Assembly: GCF_905209685.1 (NCBI RefSeq)
Contig: NZ_CAJLUB010000038.1
Location: 1-13,259 of the forward strand
DNA: 13,259 nt
Reading direction: 5' to 3'
Source: an uncultured Veillonella sp.
Lineage (GTDB): Bacteria > Bacillota > Negativicutes > Veillonellales > Veillonellaceae
Positions 1-6,101 of this stretch are shown here, piece after piece (the first letter of the stretch is position 1; each line of letters starts with the position of its first letter). The notes below the pieces were generated by a model. It was not told where the DNA came from, did not search any database, and saw only the letters and a list, made by a program, of their open reading frames with translations. The position numbers and the translations under genes are program-made.

Positions 1-1
1 T

Positions 2-577
2 ATAACTGCGGCAGTAGCGGTTCCATTATTAGAAATCGATGGGGAAGATCATGTAGTGTTTACTGTGCGCAGTAACAAACTCCGCCGTCAGCCTGGTGAA
101 ATTAGCTTTCCTGGTGGCCACTGTGAACCTAATGATAAAAGCGGTGCCCATGCTGCCATACGTGAATGCTCTGAAGAACTGGGTATTGATTTAGATCAAA
201 TTGAACTTCTGGGCAATTTAGACTGCTTAGTTTCTGCAATAGGTGTCAAACTATATGCCGTAGCCGTGCGCCTACATACAAACGATTTGAAACCAAATCC
301 AGACGAAGTAGGAGAGGTATTTACAGTTCCACTAAAGTATCTACTAGATATGGAACCGACGGTAGGTCATCTAGACATTGGAACGAAACCGTTAAAAGAC
401 TTTCCGTTCCATTTATTAGAGGGCTACAACATTGATTGGAAAATCAGGCAAAACTACTCCGTTTATTTCTATCCTTATAAACAATACACCATATGGGGGC
501 TAACTGGGCGAGTACTGAAGAACTTTTTAGATATATATAGGGAGATAGATTTGCATAATAATCCTCATATAAATTGA
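2..577 (+). CDS. NUDIX hydrolase, CoA pyrophosphatase (NudL/YeaB) type, 5' end missing
   Basis: The reading frame is open from the first bases of the window to a TGA stop, so the true start lies upstream; a GTG at 56 is in frame but falls inside the conserved fold. The protein probably hydrolyses coenzyme A and related nucleotides to 3',5'-ADP and 4'-phosphopantetheine in the cytoplasm. Two things support this. The segment VRSNKLRRQPGEISFPGG matches the UPF0035 signature that precedes the NUDIX box in CoA pyrophosphatases. The NUDIX core then ends in RECSEELG, with the same 14-residue spacing from the double glycine to the Arg as in E. coli NudL as I recall it. The C-terminal YTIWGLTGRVLKNFL also resembles the NudL tail (YFVWGMT...). 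Substrate is assigned from family resemblance only. No terminator is visible after the gene, and the -35 element of the pps promoter overlaps its stop codon. Confidence 0.85.
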   Translation: MTAAVAVPLLEIDGEDHVVFTVRSNKLRRQPGEISFPGGHCEPNDKSGAHAAIRECSEELGIDLDQIELLGNLDCLVSAIGVKLYAVAVRLHTNDLKPNPDEVGEVFTVPLKYLLDMEPTVGHLDIGTKPLKDFPFHLLEGYNIDWKIRQNYSVYFYPYKQYTIWGLTGRVLKNFLDIYREIDLHNNPHIN

Positions 578-600
578 CAGATTGTAAATTAAGGTATACT
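574..600 (+). promoter_or_regulatory. Probable sigma-70-type promoter of pps
   Basis: A perfect TTGACA (574-579) overlaps the stop codon of the NUDIX gene and is followed by TATACT (595-600) after 15 bp. A weaker -10, TACTAT at 597-602, would give the ideal 17-bp spacing. Either implies a leader of roughly 45-50 nt before the pps start codon. The 15-bp spacing is short, so which hexamer is used is uncertain. Confidence 0.6.
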
Positions 601-654
601 ATTTATGTGTAAAAGGTTTAATGTGTTGCACTAATTAATCTAGGAGGTTCTCAC

Positions 655-3036
655 ATGAATCGCGAAACAGCATACGTACTTTGGTTTGATGAATTACGAC
701 GTGAAGATGTTAATTTAGTTGGTGGTAAGTCTTCTTCCTTAGGGGAATTGACATCCTCCACTAATGTGCCTGTACCTTACGGTTTTGCTACAACTGCTCA
801 TGGTTATCGTGAGTTTATGAAAGCAACAGGTTTGGAAGATAAAATCCGCGCTGAACTTGATGCATTAGATGATGTAGAAAATTCTGCATTATTGCGTGAA
901 GTATGTGCTAAAATTCGCCGCATGATTTGCGAAGAAGAAATGCCTAAAGAATTGGCAGATGCTATCCGTCATGCTTATGAAGAACTTGGTAAAAAAGTAA
1001 ACGAAGAAAATCCATTCGTAGCAGTTCGTTCTAGTGCAACAGCAGAAGACTTGCCAGATGCAAGTTTCGCAGGCCAACAAGATACATATTTAAATGTACG
1101 TGGTGCTGATGTTATTATTCAAAAAGTAAAAGAATGCTACGCATCTACTTTCACAGACCGTGCAACATATTACCGTGTAAAACAAGGTTTCGATCATATG
1201 ACAGTAGCATTGAGTGCAGCTGTTCAAATGATGGTATTCTCTAAAGCTGCTGGCGTAATGTTCACTGTTGACCTTGTAACAGGCAATGATAACAATATTC
1301 TTATCGAAGGTTCTTGGGGTCTTGGTGAATACGTTGTACAAGGCACCGTTACACCAGATAATTTCCGTGTAGATAAAGCTAAAATGGAAATTACAGACCG
1401 CATGATTAATGACAAAAATATCCGTTTAGTTCGTAAAGCTGACGGCGACTGTGTTGAAGAAGTTGTTCCAGCAGATGAAGCTAAACAACAAGTTATTACA
1501 GATGCTCAAGTGTTAGAGCTTGCTGAATATGCAAAAGCAATCGAAAAACATTATGGTTGCTATATGGATATGGAATGGGGCGTAGATGAACGAGATGGTA
1601 GAATTTGGATTTTACAAGCTCGTCCAGAAACAGTTTGGTCCCGTAAAGAAAAAACAGAAGTATCCGAAAAACCTAGCACATTAGATGCAGGTAATCGCGA
1701 TATTATCGTAAAAGGTTTACCAGCATCCCCTGGTAATGCAGCAGGTAAAGCTCATGTTATCATCAATCCTGAAGATATTGATGAGTTCAAAGAAGGCGAA
1801 ATTCTTGTCACAGCTATGACAGCACCTGACTGGGTGCCAGCAATGAAAAAAGCAAAAGCTATTGTTACTGATGCCGGTGGTATGACTTGCCATGCGTCAA
1901 TCGTTAGCCGTGAGCTTGGTATTCCTTGTATCGTAGGTACTAAGAGCCGTAGCCATGAAGCAACTACATCCATTAAAGATGGTCAAATGATTACAGTAGA
2001 TGCTACAAATGGTATCGTATATGATGGCGTATTAGAAGATATCGTTAAAAAGCCAGAAGCACAAGCTACTGCAAATGTTGTTGCTGAATCTGTTCCTGTA
2101 ACAGGTACTAAGATTTACATGAACTTAGGCGATCCTGACTTGGCTGAAAAACATGGTGTATTACCATGTGATGGTATCGGTCTTATGCGTGAAGAGTTCA
2201 TTTGGACTACTTTCATCCATGAACATCCATTATACCTTATCGAAACAGGTCGCAGTGATTTCGCTGTAAATACATTGGCAGAAGGTATGCGTAAAGTTTG
2301 CCAAGCTTTAGCTCCTCGCCAAGTTGTGGTTCGTTTGAGCGACTTTAAATCTAGCGAATACCGTGATCTTAAAGGTGGCGACAAATACGAACCACATGAA
2401 TCCAGCGCATTACTTGGCTGGCGTGGTGCTTCTCGTTACTACGATCCTAAATATACACCTGCTTTCAAATTAGAATTAGAAGCAATCAAAAAAGTACGTA
2501 ACGAATTTGGCTTCAAAAACTTACAAGTTATGATTCCATTCTGCCGTACTGTAGAGGAAGCTGAACTTGTAACTAATTTGATGGCTCAAGAAGGCCTTGT
2601 ACGCGGTAAAGATTTCAAAATCTGGCTCATGGCTGAAATTCCAGCAAATATTATCTTAGCTGATCAATTCAATAAATATGTAGATGGTTATTCCATTGGT
2701 TCTAACGATTTGACAATGCTTGTTCTCGGTTGTGACCGCGATAACGAAACAGTTCAACATATTTACGATGAACGTAATTTAGCTGTTCGTAGAGCGATTC
2801 GTCATCTTATCGAAGTGGCACATAAAGATGGTAAAACTGTATCCATCTGTGGCCAAGCACCAAGTGTATACCCTGAACTTTGCGAATTCCTTGTGAAGAG
2901 CGGTATCGACTCCATTTCTGTTAATCCAGATGCAGTTGTAAGCACTAAGAAAATGGTGGCTCAAATCGAACAAAGAATTATGCTCGATGCTATGACTGGT
3001 CGTGGTCGTCAAGAATCTGACGAACTAAATTGGTAA
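655..3036 (+). CDS. ppsA: Phosphoenolpyruvate synthase (pyruvate, water dikinase)
   Basis: Converts pyruvate, ATP and water to phosphoenolpyruvate, AMP and phosphate, the entry step of gluconeogenesis from lactate or pyruvate. The 793-residue protein has the full family architecture: an N-terminal ATP-grasp/pyruvate-binding domain (about residues 15-330, with VAVRSSATAEDLPDASFAGQ), the swivelling phosphohistidine domain (about 360-460) with GGMTCHAS and catalytic His413, and a C-terminal PEP-utilising TIM barrel (about 480-780) with SICGQAPS carrying the active-site Cys732. Thr411, two residues before the histidine, matches the threonine modified by PpsR-type regulators, and such a regulator is encoded two genes downstream. 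The length equals that of E. coli PpsA (about 792), and the direct PpsA-like domain order argues against pyruvate phosphate dikinase. AGGAGG at 642-647 lies 7 nt before the ATG. Own promoter upstream, strong terminator downstream. Confidence 0.96.
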   Translation: MNRETAYVLWFDELRREDVNLVGGKSSSLGELTSSTNVPVPYGFATTAHGYREFMKATGLEDKIRAELDALDDVENSALLREVCAKIRRMICEEEMPKELADAIRHAYEELGKKVNEENPFVAVRSSATAEDLPDASFAGQQDTYLNVRGADVIIQKVKECYASTFTDRATYYRVKQGFDHMTVALSAAVQMMVFSKAAGVMFTVDLVTGNDNNILIEGSWGLGEYVVQGTVTPDNFRVDKAKMEITDRMINDKNIRLVRKADGDCVEEVVPADEAKQQVITDAQVLELAEYAKAIEKHYGCYMDMEWGVDERDGRIWILQARPETVWSRKEKTEVSEKPSTLDAGNRDIIVKGLPASPGNAAGKAHVIINPEDIDEFKEGEILVTAMTAPDWVPAMKKAKAIVTDAGGMTCHASIVSRELGIPCIVGTKSRSHEATTSIKDGQMITVDATNGIVYDGVLEDIVKKPEAQATANVVAESVPVTGTKIYMNLGDPDLAEKHGVLPCDGIGLMREEFIWTTFIHEHPLYLIETGRSDFAVNTLAEGMRKVCQALAPRQVVVRLSDFKSSEYRDLKGGDKYEPHESSALLGWRGASRYYDPKYTPAFKLELEAIKKVRNEFGFKNLQVMIPFCRTVEEAELVTNLMAQEGLVRGKDFKIWLMAEIPANIILADQFNKYVDGYSIGSNDLTMLVLGCDRDNETVQHIYDERNLAVRRAIRHLIEVAHKDGKTVSICGQAPSVYPELCEFLVKSGIDSISVNPDAVVSTKKMVAQIEQRIMLDAMTGRGRQESDELNW

Positions 3037-3051
3037 TAATATAGTTATGGT

Positions 3052-3082
3052 AAAAGAGGAGGCCTGTAGGTCTCCTCTTTTT
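3052..3082 (+). terminator. Rho-independent terminator of pps
   Basis: The arm AAAAGAGGAGGCC (3052-3064) pairs with 3069-3081 around a TGTA loop. The stem is 13 bp with one G-T pair and ends in a run of five T residues (3078-3082). It separates pps from the ccpN cluster. Confidence 0.9.
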
Positions 3083-3106
3083 CTGAATGGTAACTTAGGA
3101 TATAAT
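3078..3106 (+). promoter_or_regulatory. Probable promoter of the ccpN-ppsR-dgt cluster
   Basis: A perfect -10 hexamer TATAAT lies at 3101-3106. The -35 region at the ideal 17-bp distance is only the T-rich end of the pps terminator (3078-3083), so the -35 is weak. Transcription would start near 3113, which leaves about 22 nt before the GTG start at 3135 and almost nothing before the ATG at 3117. Confidence 0.5.
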
Positions 3107-3120
3107 ACAAACAGAGATGA

Positions 3121-3127
3121 AAGGGGG
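3121..3127 (+). promoter_or_regulatory. Ribosome binding site that fixes the ccpN start
   Basis: AAGGGGG sits 7 nt before GTG 3135. It lies inside any frame starting at ATG 3117, which itself has no purine-rich site at a useful distance. This favours the GTG. Confidence 0.7.
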
Positions 3128-3134
3128 TTACCGT

Positions 3135-3764
3135 GTGAAACTGTCGAAACGACAAGAACAAATTGCTCAAATCGTTCGTGAAGAAGGACCTGTTACAGGT
3201 AGTGCTATTGCTGAACATTTAGAGGTTACGCGATCTGCATTGCGTTCAGATTTGTCTGTTTTAACTATGCTAGGTGTCTTAGATGCACGCCCTAATGTGG
3301 GCTACTACTATGTGGGGCTTTCAAAAGAAACACAAACAGCGGAGCGATTAAAGTCATTTCTGGTAAGTGATGTATTATCCCAAGCAGTCGTAGTCAATGG
3401 GGATACAAGTTTGTATGACACGATTGTTACTATATTTACTGAGGATGTAGGTACCATTTTAGTGTGTGATGATTCCTATTTAGTAGGTGTCGTATCCCGT
3501 AAGGACTTGTTGCGTGCCTCTATGGGGCAAACAGATTCGCACACCATGCCTATATCTATGATTATGACCCCTGTAAGCAAGGTTATAACTGTGGAGCCTA
3601 CAGATACGTTAGTAGAGGCTGCTCAGAAGATGATAGATTATGAGGTGGATTGTTTACCTGTTGTCGTTCGCGAGGATGTGGAAAACAAGAAACGTCTAAA
3701 GGTTGTAGGCCGCGTATCTAAAACGACGGTAACAAAAGTATTTTTAGAATGTAGCATACATTGA
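3135..3764 (+). CDS. ccpN: CcpN-type transcriptional repressor (winged helix plus two CBS domains)
   Basis: A cytoplasmic DNA-binding regulator of 209 residues from the GTG start; an in-frame ATG at 3117 would add six residues (MKGGYR) but lacks a usable ribosome binding site. Residues about 3-60 form a winged helix (KLSKRQEQIAQIVREEGPVT, then a recognition-helix region TRSALRSDLSVLT and ARPNVGYYYVG). Two CBS domains follow, at about 76-135 and 139-203, the second beginning MIMTPVSKVITVEPTDTL. This is the layout of B. subtilis CcpN, which represses the gluconeogenic genes gapB and pckA under glycolytic conditions; ligand sensing by its CBS pair is known for the family. A position between pps and the PEP synthase regulator suggests that pps is a target, but this is inferred. 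GAGG at its stop codon serves the next gene. Confidence 0.88.
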   Translation: MKLSKRQEQIAQIVREEGPVTGSAIAEHLEVTRSALRSDLSVLTMLGVLDARPNVGYYYVGLSKETQTAERLKSFLVSDVLSQAVVVNGDTSLYDTIVTIFTEDVGTILVCDDSYLVGVVSRKDLLRASMGQTDSHTMPISMIMTPVSKVITVEPTDTLVEAAQKMIDYEVDCLPVVVREDVENKKRLKVVGRVSKTTVTKVFLECSIH

Positions 3765-3774
3765 GGTTGATAGA

Positions 3775-4596
3775 ATGGCAGAAAAAATTATTTATGCAAT
3801 ATCGGACTCCCTTGGGGAGACCGCAGAGGCTGTAGCAAGAGCTACGGCGAGTCAATATGATAAGGAACAAATTGAAATTGTTCGTATTCCTTATATTGAT
3901 AGTGAAAGCCAAATTGATGAAATCATAGCAGATGCAAAACGTGGTAACCATGTTATTTGTCATACTATTGTATCTGAATCTTTGCGTAAATATCTTCATG
4001 AAAAAGTAGCAGAATATAACATTCCTGCTGTAGATATTATGGGTCCAGTTCTCGATGCAGTAGGCACAGTAGCATCTACAAAGCCTCGCATGACTGCTGG
4101 TATGGTTCATAAACTAGACCAAGAATATTTCAAAAAGGTTGAAGCTATTGAGTTTGCTGTAAAATATGATGATGGTAAAAATCCATCTGGCTTTGAAAAG
4201 GCTGACGTAGTCATCATTGGTGTATCTAGAACAAGTAAGACACCATTGTCTATGTTCTTGGCATACAAAAAAATTAAAGCTGCTAACTTGCCATTGGTGC
4301 CAGAGGTACCATTGCCAGAGGAATTATTTAAAATTCCAGCTAAGAAAATCGTGGGCCTTATTATCGACCCATTTAAGTTAAATAATATTCGTAGTGAACG
4401 TTTACGCGCTATCGGTTTAGAGGACGAAGCAAATTATGCTTCTATTGAGCGTATTCAATCCGAACTAGAATACGCGAAGGCTATTATGCGTCGTTTGCAT
4501 TGCCAAGTGTTAGATGTTTCCAATAAATCTATCGAAGAAACAGCATCTCTTGTTATGCAACTTATCGACCGTAACCGCGCATCGGAGGGTAAATGA
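3775..4596 (+). CDS. ppsR: PEP synthase regulatory protein: ADP-dependent kinase / Pi-dependent pyrophosphorylase (DUF299)
   Basis: A 273-residue cytoplasmic enzyme of the PpsR/PDRP family. Members inactivate PEP synthase or pyruvate phosphate dikinase by phosphorylating a threonine near the catalytic histidine, using ADP as donor, and reactivate it by phosphorolysis. Diagnostic stretches are the N-terminal YAISDSLGETAEAVARA, ICHTIVSESLR, and the P-loop-like GVSRTSKTPLS at residues 149-159, followed by NLPLVPEVPLPEELF. The preferred partner is inferred from context: PEP synthase is encoded about 0.7 kb upstream and no dikinase lies in the window, so PEP synthase (Thr411) is the likely substrate. 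ATG 3775 is preceded at 7 nt by GAGGT overlapping the ccpN stop. The stop overlaps the start of the next gene in ATGA, indicating translational coupling. B. subtilis has the same ccpN-yqfL order. Confidence 0.93.
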   Translation: MAEKIIYAISDSLGETAEAVARATASQYDKEQIEIVRIPYIDSESQIDEIIADAKRGNHVICHTIVSESLRKYLHEKVAEYNIPAVDIMGPVLDAVGTVASTKPRMTAGMVHKLDQEYFKKVEAIEFAVKYDDGKNPSGFEKADVVIIGVSRTSKTPLSMFLAYKKIKAANLPLVPEVPLPEELFKIPAKKIVGLIIDPFKLNNIRSERLRAIGLEDEANYASIERIQSELEYAKAIMRRLHCQVLDVSNKSIEETASLVMQLIDRNRASEGK

Positions 4597-5582
4597 ATAT
4601 ACGGGAACAAATAGAGGAGCGGGAGGCGTTACTCCTTTCTCCTTATGCTTCAAAAAGCCGTGATGCAGTCCGTGATATTGAGGAAGCTCCCGATCCACTT
4701 AGAACTGCCTTTCAACGAGATCGGGACCGCATAATTCACAGTAAATGTTTTAGACGGTTAAAGCACAAGACACAAGTTTATATTGCGCCAGGTGACCATT
4801 ATCGTACGCGTATGACTCACACCCTTGAAGTGGGGCAGATTGGTCGTACAGTGGCTCGTGCATTGCGACTCAATGAGGATTTGGTAGAAGCTATTGCCAT
4901 GGGGCATGATGTGGGACATACACCATTTGGTCATGTTGGGGAATATGCGTTACGTGATATGGTAGGTCATTTCAATCATAATGAACAAAGTTTGCGCATG
5001 GTTGAAGTGTTGGAAAAACATGGTGAACATCAAGGACTTAATTTAACGACTGCTGTGCGCGATGGTATTGTAGGTCATACAGGGGCTACAATTCCAGTTA
5101 CCTTAGAAGGTCAAATTATTCGTATCGTCGACCGCATTGCCTATTTATGTCACGATTTTGATGATGCACAGCGTGCCGGTATGTTGACGGCCGAGGAATT
5201 ACCTTTTGAAGTGCGTGAACACTTTGGTATGACTCCTTCTAGCATGATTACAGCCATGGTTGAAGATATGGTGTGCGAATCTTTAGATAAGCCTGTTATT
5301 TCTATGTCCGCTGATATAGAGATGACCATGAATCTATTCCGTCAATTTATGTTTAAAAATGTCTATTTGGCGCCAGCTTTAATTCCTGACCGAAATAAGG
5401 CATCTCATGTGGTGAAAAACTTATTTACTCACTTTATGGAGCATCCTGATGATATGGAGGGCTGTGAAAGTAACCGTGAGTTTTACTCCACTCGTGATGT
5501 AGTGGATTATGTGGCCGGCTTAACTGATCAATATGCTATTAAGTTGTTTAAACAGTACTATATTCCCAATATTACCTTGTAA
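4593..5582 (+). CDS. dgt: Deoxyguanosinetriphosphate triphosphohydrolase-like protein (HD domain)
   Basis: A 329-residue metal-dependent HD phosphohydrolase of the dGTPase-like family, which removes triphosphate from deoxynucleoside triphosphates and so affects dNTP pools. The metal-binding set is complete: His76 in RMTHTLEV, His105-Asp106 in MGHDVGHTPFGH, and Asp180 in IVDRIAYLCHDFDDA. The N-terminal CFRRLKHKTQVY segment is also typical. The length fits the shorter bacterial 'dGTPase-like' type rather than the E. coli enzyme of about 500 residues, so strict dGTP specificity should not be assumed. Its ATG overlaps the ppsR stop by 4 nt, with GGAGG at 4584-4588. It closes the ccpN cluster and is followed by a terminator. 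In many clostridia this gene instead precedes dnaG and rpoD (from memory), which do not follow here. Confidence 0.92.
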   Translation: MNIREQIEEREALLLSPYASKSRDAVRDIEEAPDPLRTAFQRDRDRIIHSKCFRRLKHKTQVYIAPGDHYRTRMTHTLEVGQIGRTVARALRLNEDLVEAIAMGHDVGHTPFGHVGEYALRDMVGHFNHNEQSLRMVEVLEKHGEHQGLNLTTAVRDGIVGHTGATIPVTLEGQIIRIVDRIAYLCHDFDDAQRAGMLTAEELPFEVREHFGMTPSSMITAMVEDMVCESLDKPVISMSADIEMTMNLFRQFMFKNVYLAPALIPDRNKASHVVKNLFTHFMEHPDDMEGCESNREFYSTRDVVDYVAGLTDQYAIKLFKQYYIPNITL

Positions 5583-5610
5583 GACTTTTAGTAATAGGTA
5601 TATAGATAAC

Positions 5611-5650
5611 AAAAAAAGCAGTTAGTTCAAATGAACTAACTGCTTTTTTT
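5611..5650. terminator. Bidirectional terminator between dgt and rpmB
   Basis: Seven A residues and GCAGTTAGTTC (5611-5628) pair perfectly with GAACTAACTGC and seven T residues (5633-5650) around a 4-nt loop. The A run on one side and T run on the other let the hairpin end transcripts from dgt on the + strand and from rpmB on the - strand. Confidence 0.92.
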
Positions 5651-5686
5651 GGGGCTCTAGAACCCCAAAGAGTACATGTACTTTTT
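5651..5686. repeat. Two small inverted repeats beside the shared terminator
   Basis: GGGG..TCTAGA..CCCC (5651-5666) forms a short dyad interrupted by one mismatch per side. A second, at 5667-5686, centres on the palindrome GTACATGTAC with A/T-rich flanks and one G-T pair. Both lie between the rpmB stop and its terminator, so they would sit in the rpmB 3' untranslated region. Confidence 0.55.
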
Positions 5687-5689
5687 ATT

Positions 5690-5878
5690 TTACGCGCGTG
5701 TAATTTTATTAGAACGAAGGCAGCGAGTGCATACGTTAACTTTTTTAGTAGCACCGTCTACAACCGCCCGTACTCTTTGAATGTTCGGTTTCCAAGTTTT
5801 TCTTGTGCGAATGTGAGAGTGACTCACGTTCATACCGCTAGATGTGGATTTGCCACATACTTCGCAAAGGTTTGCCAT
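5690..5878 (-). CDS. rpmB: 50S ribosomal protein L28, four-cysteine zinc-binding form
   Basis: A 62-residue protein of the large ribosomal subunit. It begins MANLCEVCGKSTSSG and ends NVCTRCLRSNKITRA. Cys5/Cys8 and Cys50/Cys53 make two CXXC pairs, marking the zinc-binding C+ form rather than the cysteine-free paralogue induced under zinc starvation in some bacteria. The start at 5878 is chosen because GGAGG (5887-5891 on this strand) sits 8 nt before it and the protein then matches the family's usual length; an upstream frame extension to 5914 would add 12 residues covering that site. The gene is alone on the - strand, divergent from recG and convergent with dgt, and uses the shared terminator at 5611-5650. 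Confidence 0.97.
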   Translation of the reverse strand: MANLCEVCGKSTSSGMNVSHSHIRTRKTWKPNIQRVRAVVDGATKKVNVCTRCLRSNKITRA

Positions 5879-5902
5879 AGTTTCCACCTCCAAGCTTAAT
5901 CT

Positions 5903-5925
5903 ATAATATAACAAAAGTATATTAT
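5903..5925. repeat. Perfect 8-bp inverted repeat over the rpmB promoter
   Basis: ATAATATA (5903-5910) and TATATTAT (5918-5925) are exact reverse complements separated by ACAAAAG. The right arm contains the candidate rpmB -10 and the left arm lies just past the expected transcript start, a position suited to an operator. The composition is pure A/T, so chance cannot be excluded. Confidence 0.5.
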
Positions 5926-5947
5926 CATAAAGACATAGTTAAAGCAA
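5919..5947 (-). promoter_or_regulatory. Candidate rpmB promoter
   Basis: On the - strand, TTGCTT (5947-5942) is followed after 17 bp by TAATAT (5924-5919), preceded by TGA, which gives an extended -10 (TGATAATAT). Transcription would start near 5912, about 33 nt before the start codon. Both hexamers are imperfect. Confidence 0.4.
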
Positions 5948-5982
5948 GTGTTTTTATCATACATATTGCTCTTTTTATGAAA

Positions 5983-6005
5983 TATACTACAATATAAGGT
6001 ATACT
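5983..6005 (+). promoter_or_regulatory. Candidate -10 elements for recG
   Basis: TATACT occurs at 5983-5988 and again at 6000-6005, 17 bp apart. The second lies in AAGGTATACTAT, identical over 12 nt to the -10 region of the pps promoter. Neither has a convincing -35 at standard spacing, so the recG promoter is only approximately placed. Confidence 0.4.
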
Positions 6006-6007
6006 AT

Positions 6008-6026
6008 ATATCATATTCTATGATAT
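6008..6026. repeat. 19-bp perfect dyad upstream of recG, possible operator
   Basis: ATATCATA (6008-6015) and TATGATAT (6019-6026) are exact reverse complements around TTC. The dyad begins three bases after the second TATACT hexamer and so would span the transcription start, a classical repressor position. It does not match the Bacillus-type LexA, Rex or Fur sites as I know them. Confidence 0.5.
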
Positions 6027-6043
6027 GAATGGGCTTTTATACA

Positions 6044-6070
6044 AGGATATACAGAAATTGGATATATCCT
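6044..6070 (+). repeat. Inverted repeat in the recG leader
   Basis: AGGATATA (6044-6051) pairs with TATATCCT (6063-6070) across 11 nt. It could form a modest hairpin about 20 nt upstream of the recG ribosome binding site. No T tract follows it, so it is not a terminator. Confidence 0.4.
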
Positions 6071-6101
6071 CAGTGTTTATCGTATATTTAAAGGAGTTTC
6101 T

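Noticed and set aside
578..654. CcpN operator in the pps leader
   Set aside because: Scanning both strands for TRTGHYATAYW (consensus recalled from B. subtilis) gave no good match, so regulation of pps by the neighbouring repressor rests on context alone.
3117..3134. ATG at 3117 as the ccpN start
   Set aside because: It would place the AAGGGGG ribosome binding site inside the gene, and the predicted transcript would start only a few bases before it. GTG 3135 fits both spacing and family N-terminus.
3718..4110. 130-codon open frame on the - strand opposite ppsR
   Set aside because: It is antisense to a well-conserved gene, has no ribosome binding site or recognisable domain, and reflects codon bias of ppsR. 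Other - strand frames opposite pps, recG and guaB were dismissed likewise.
5879..5914. Twelve-residue N-terminal extension of L28
   Set aside because: The extension covers a good GGAGG site, and L28 proteins begin at the MANLCEVCGK segment.
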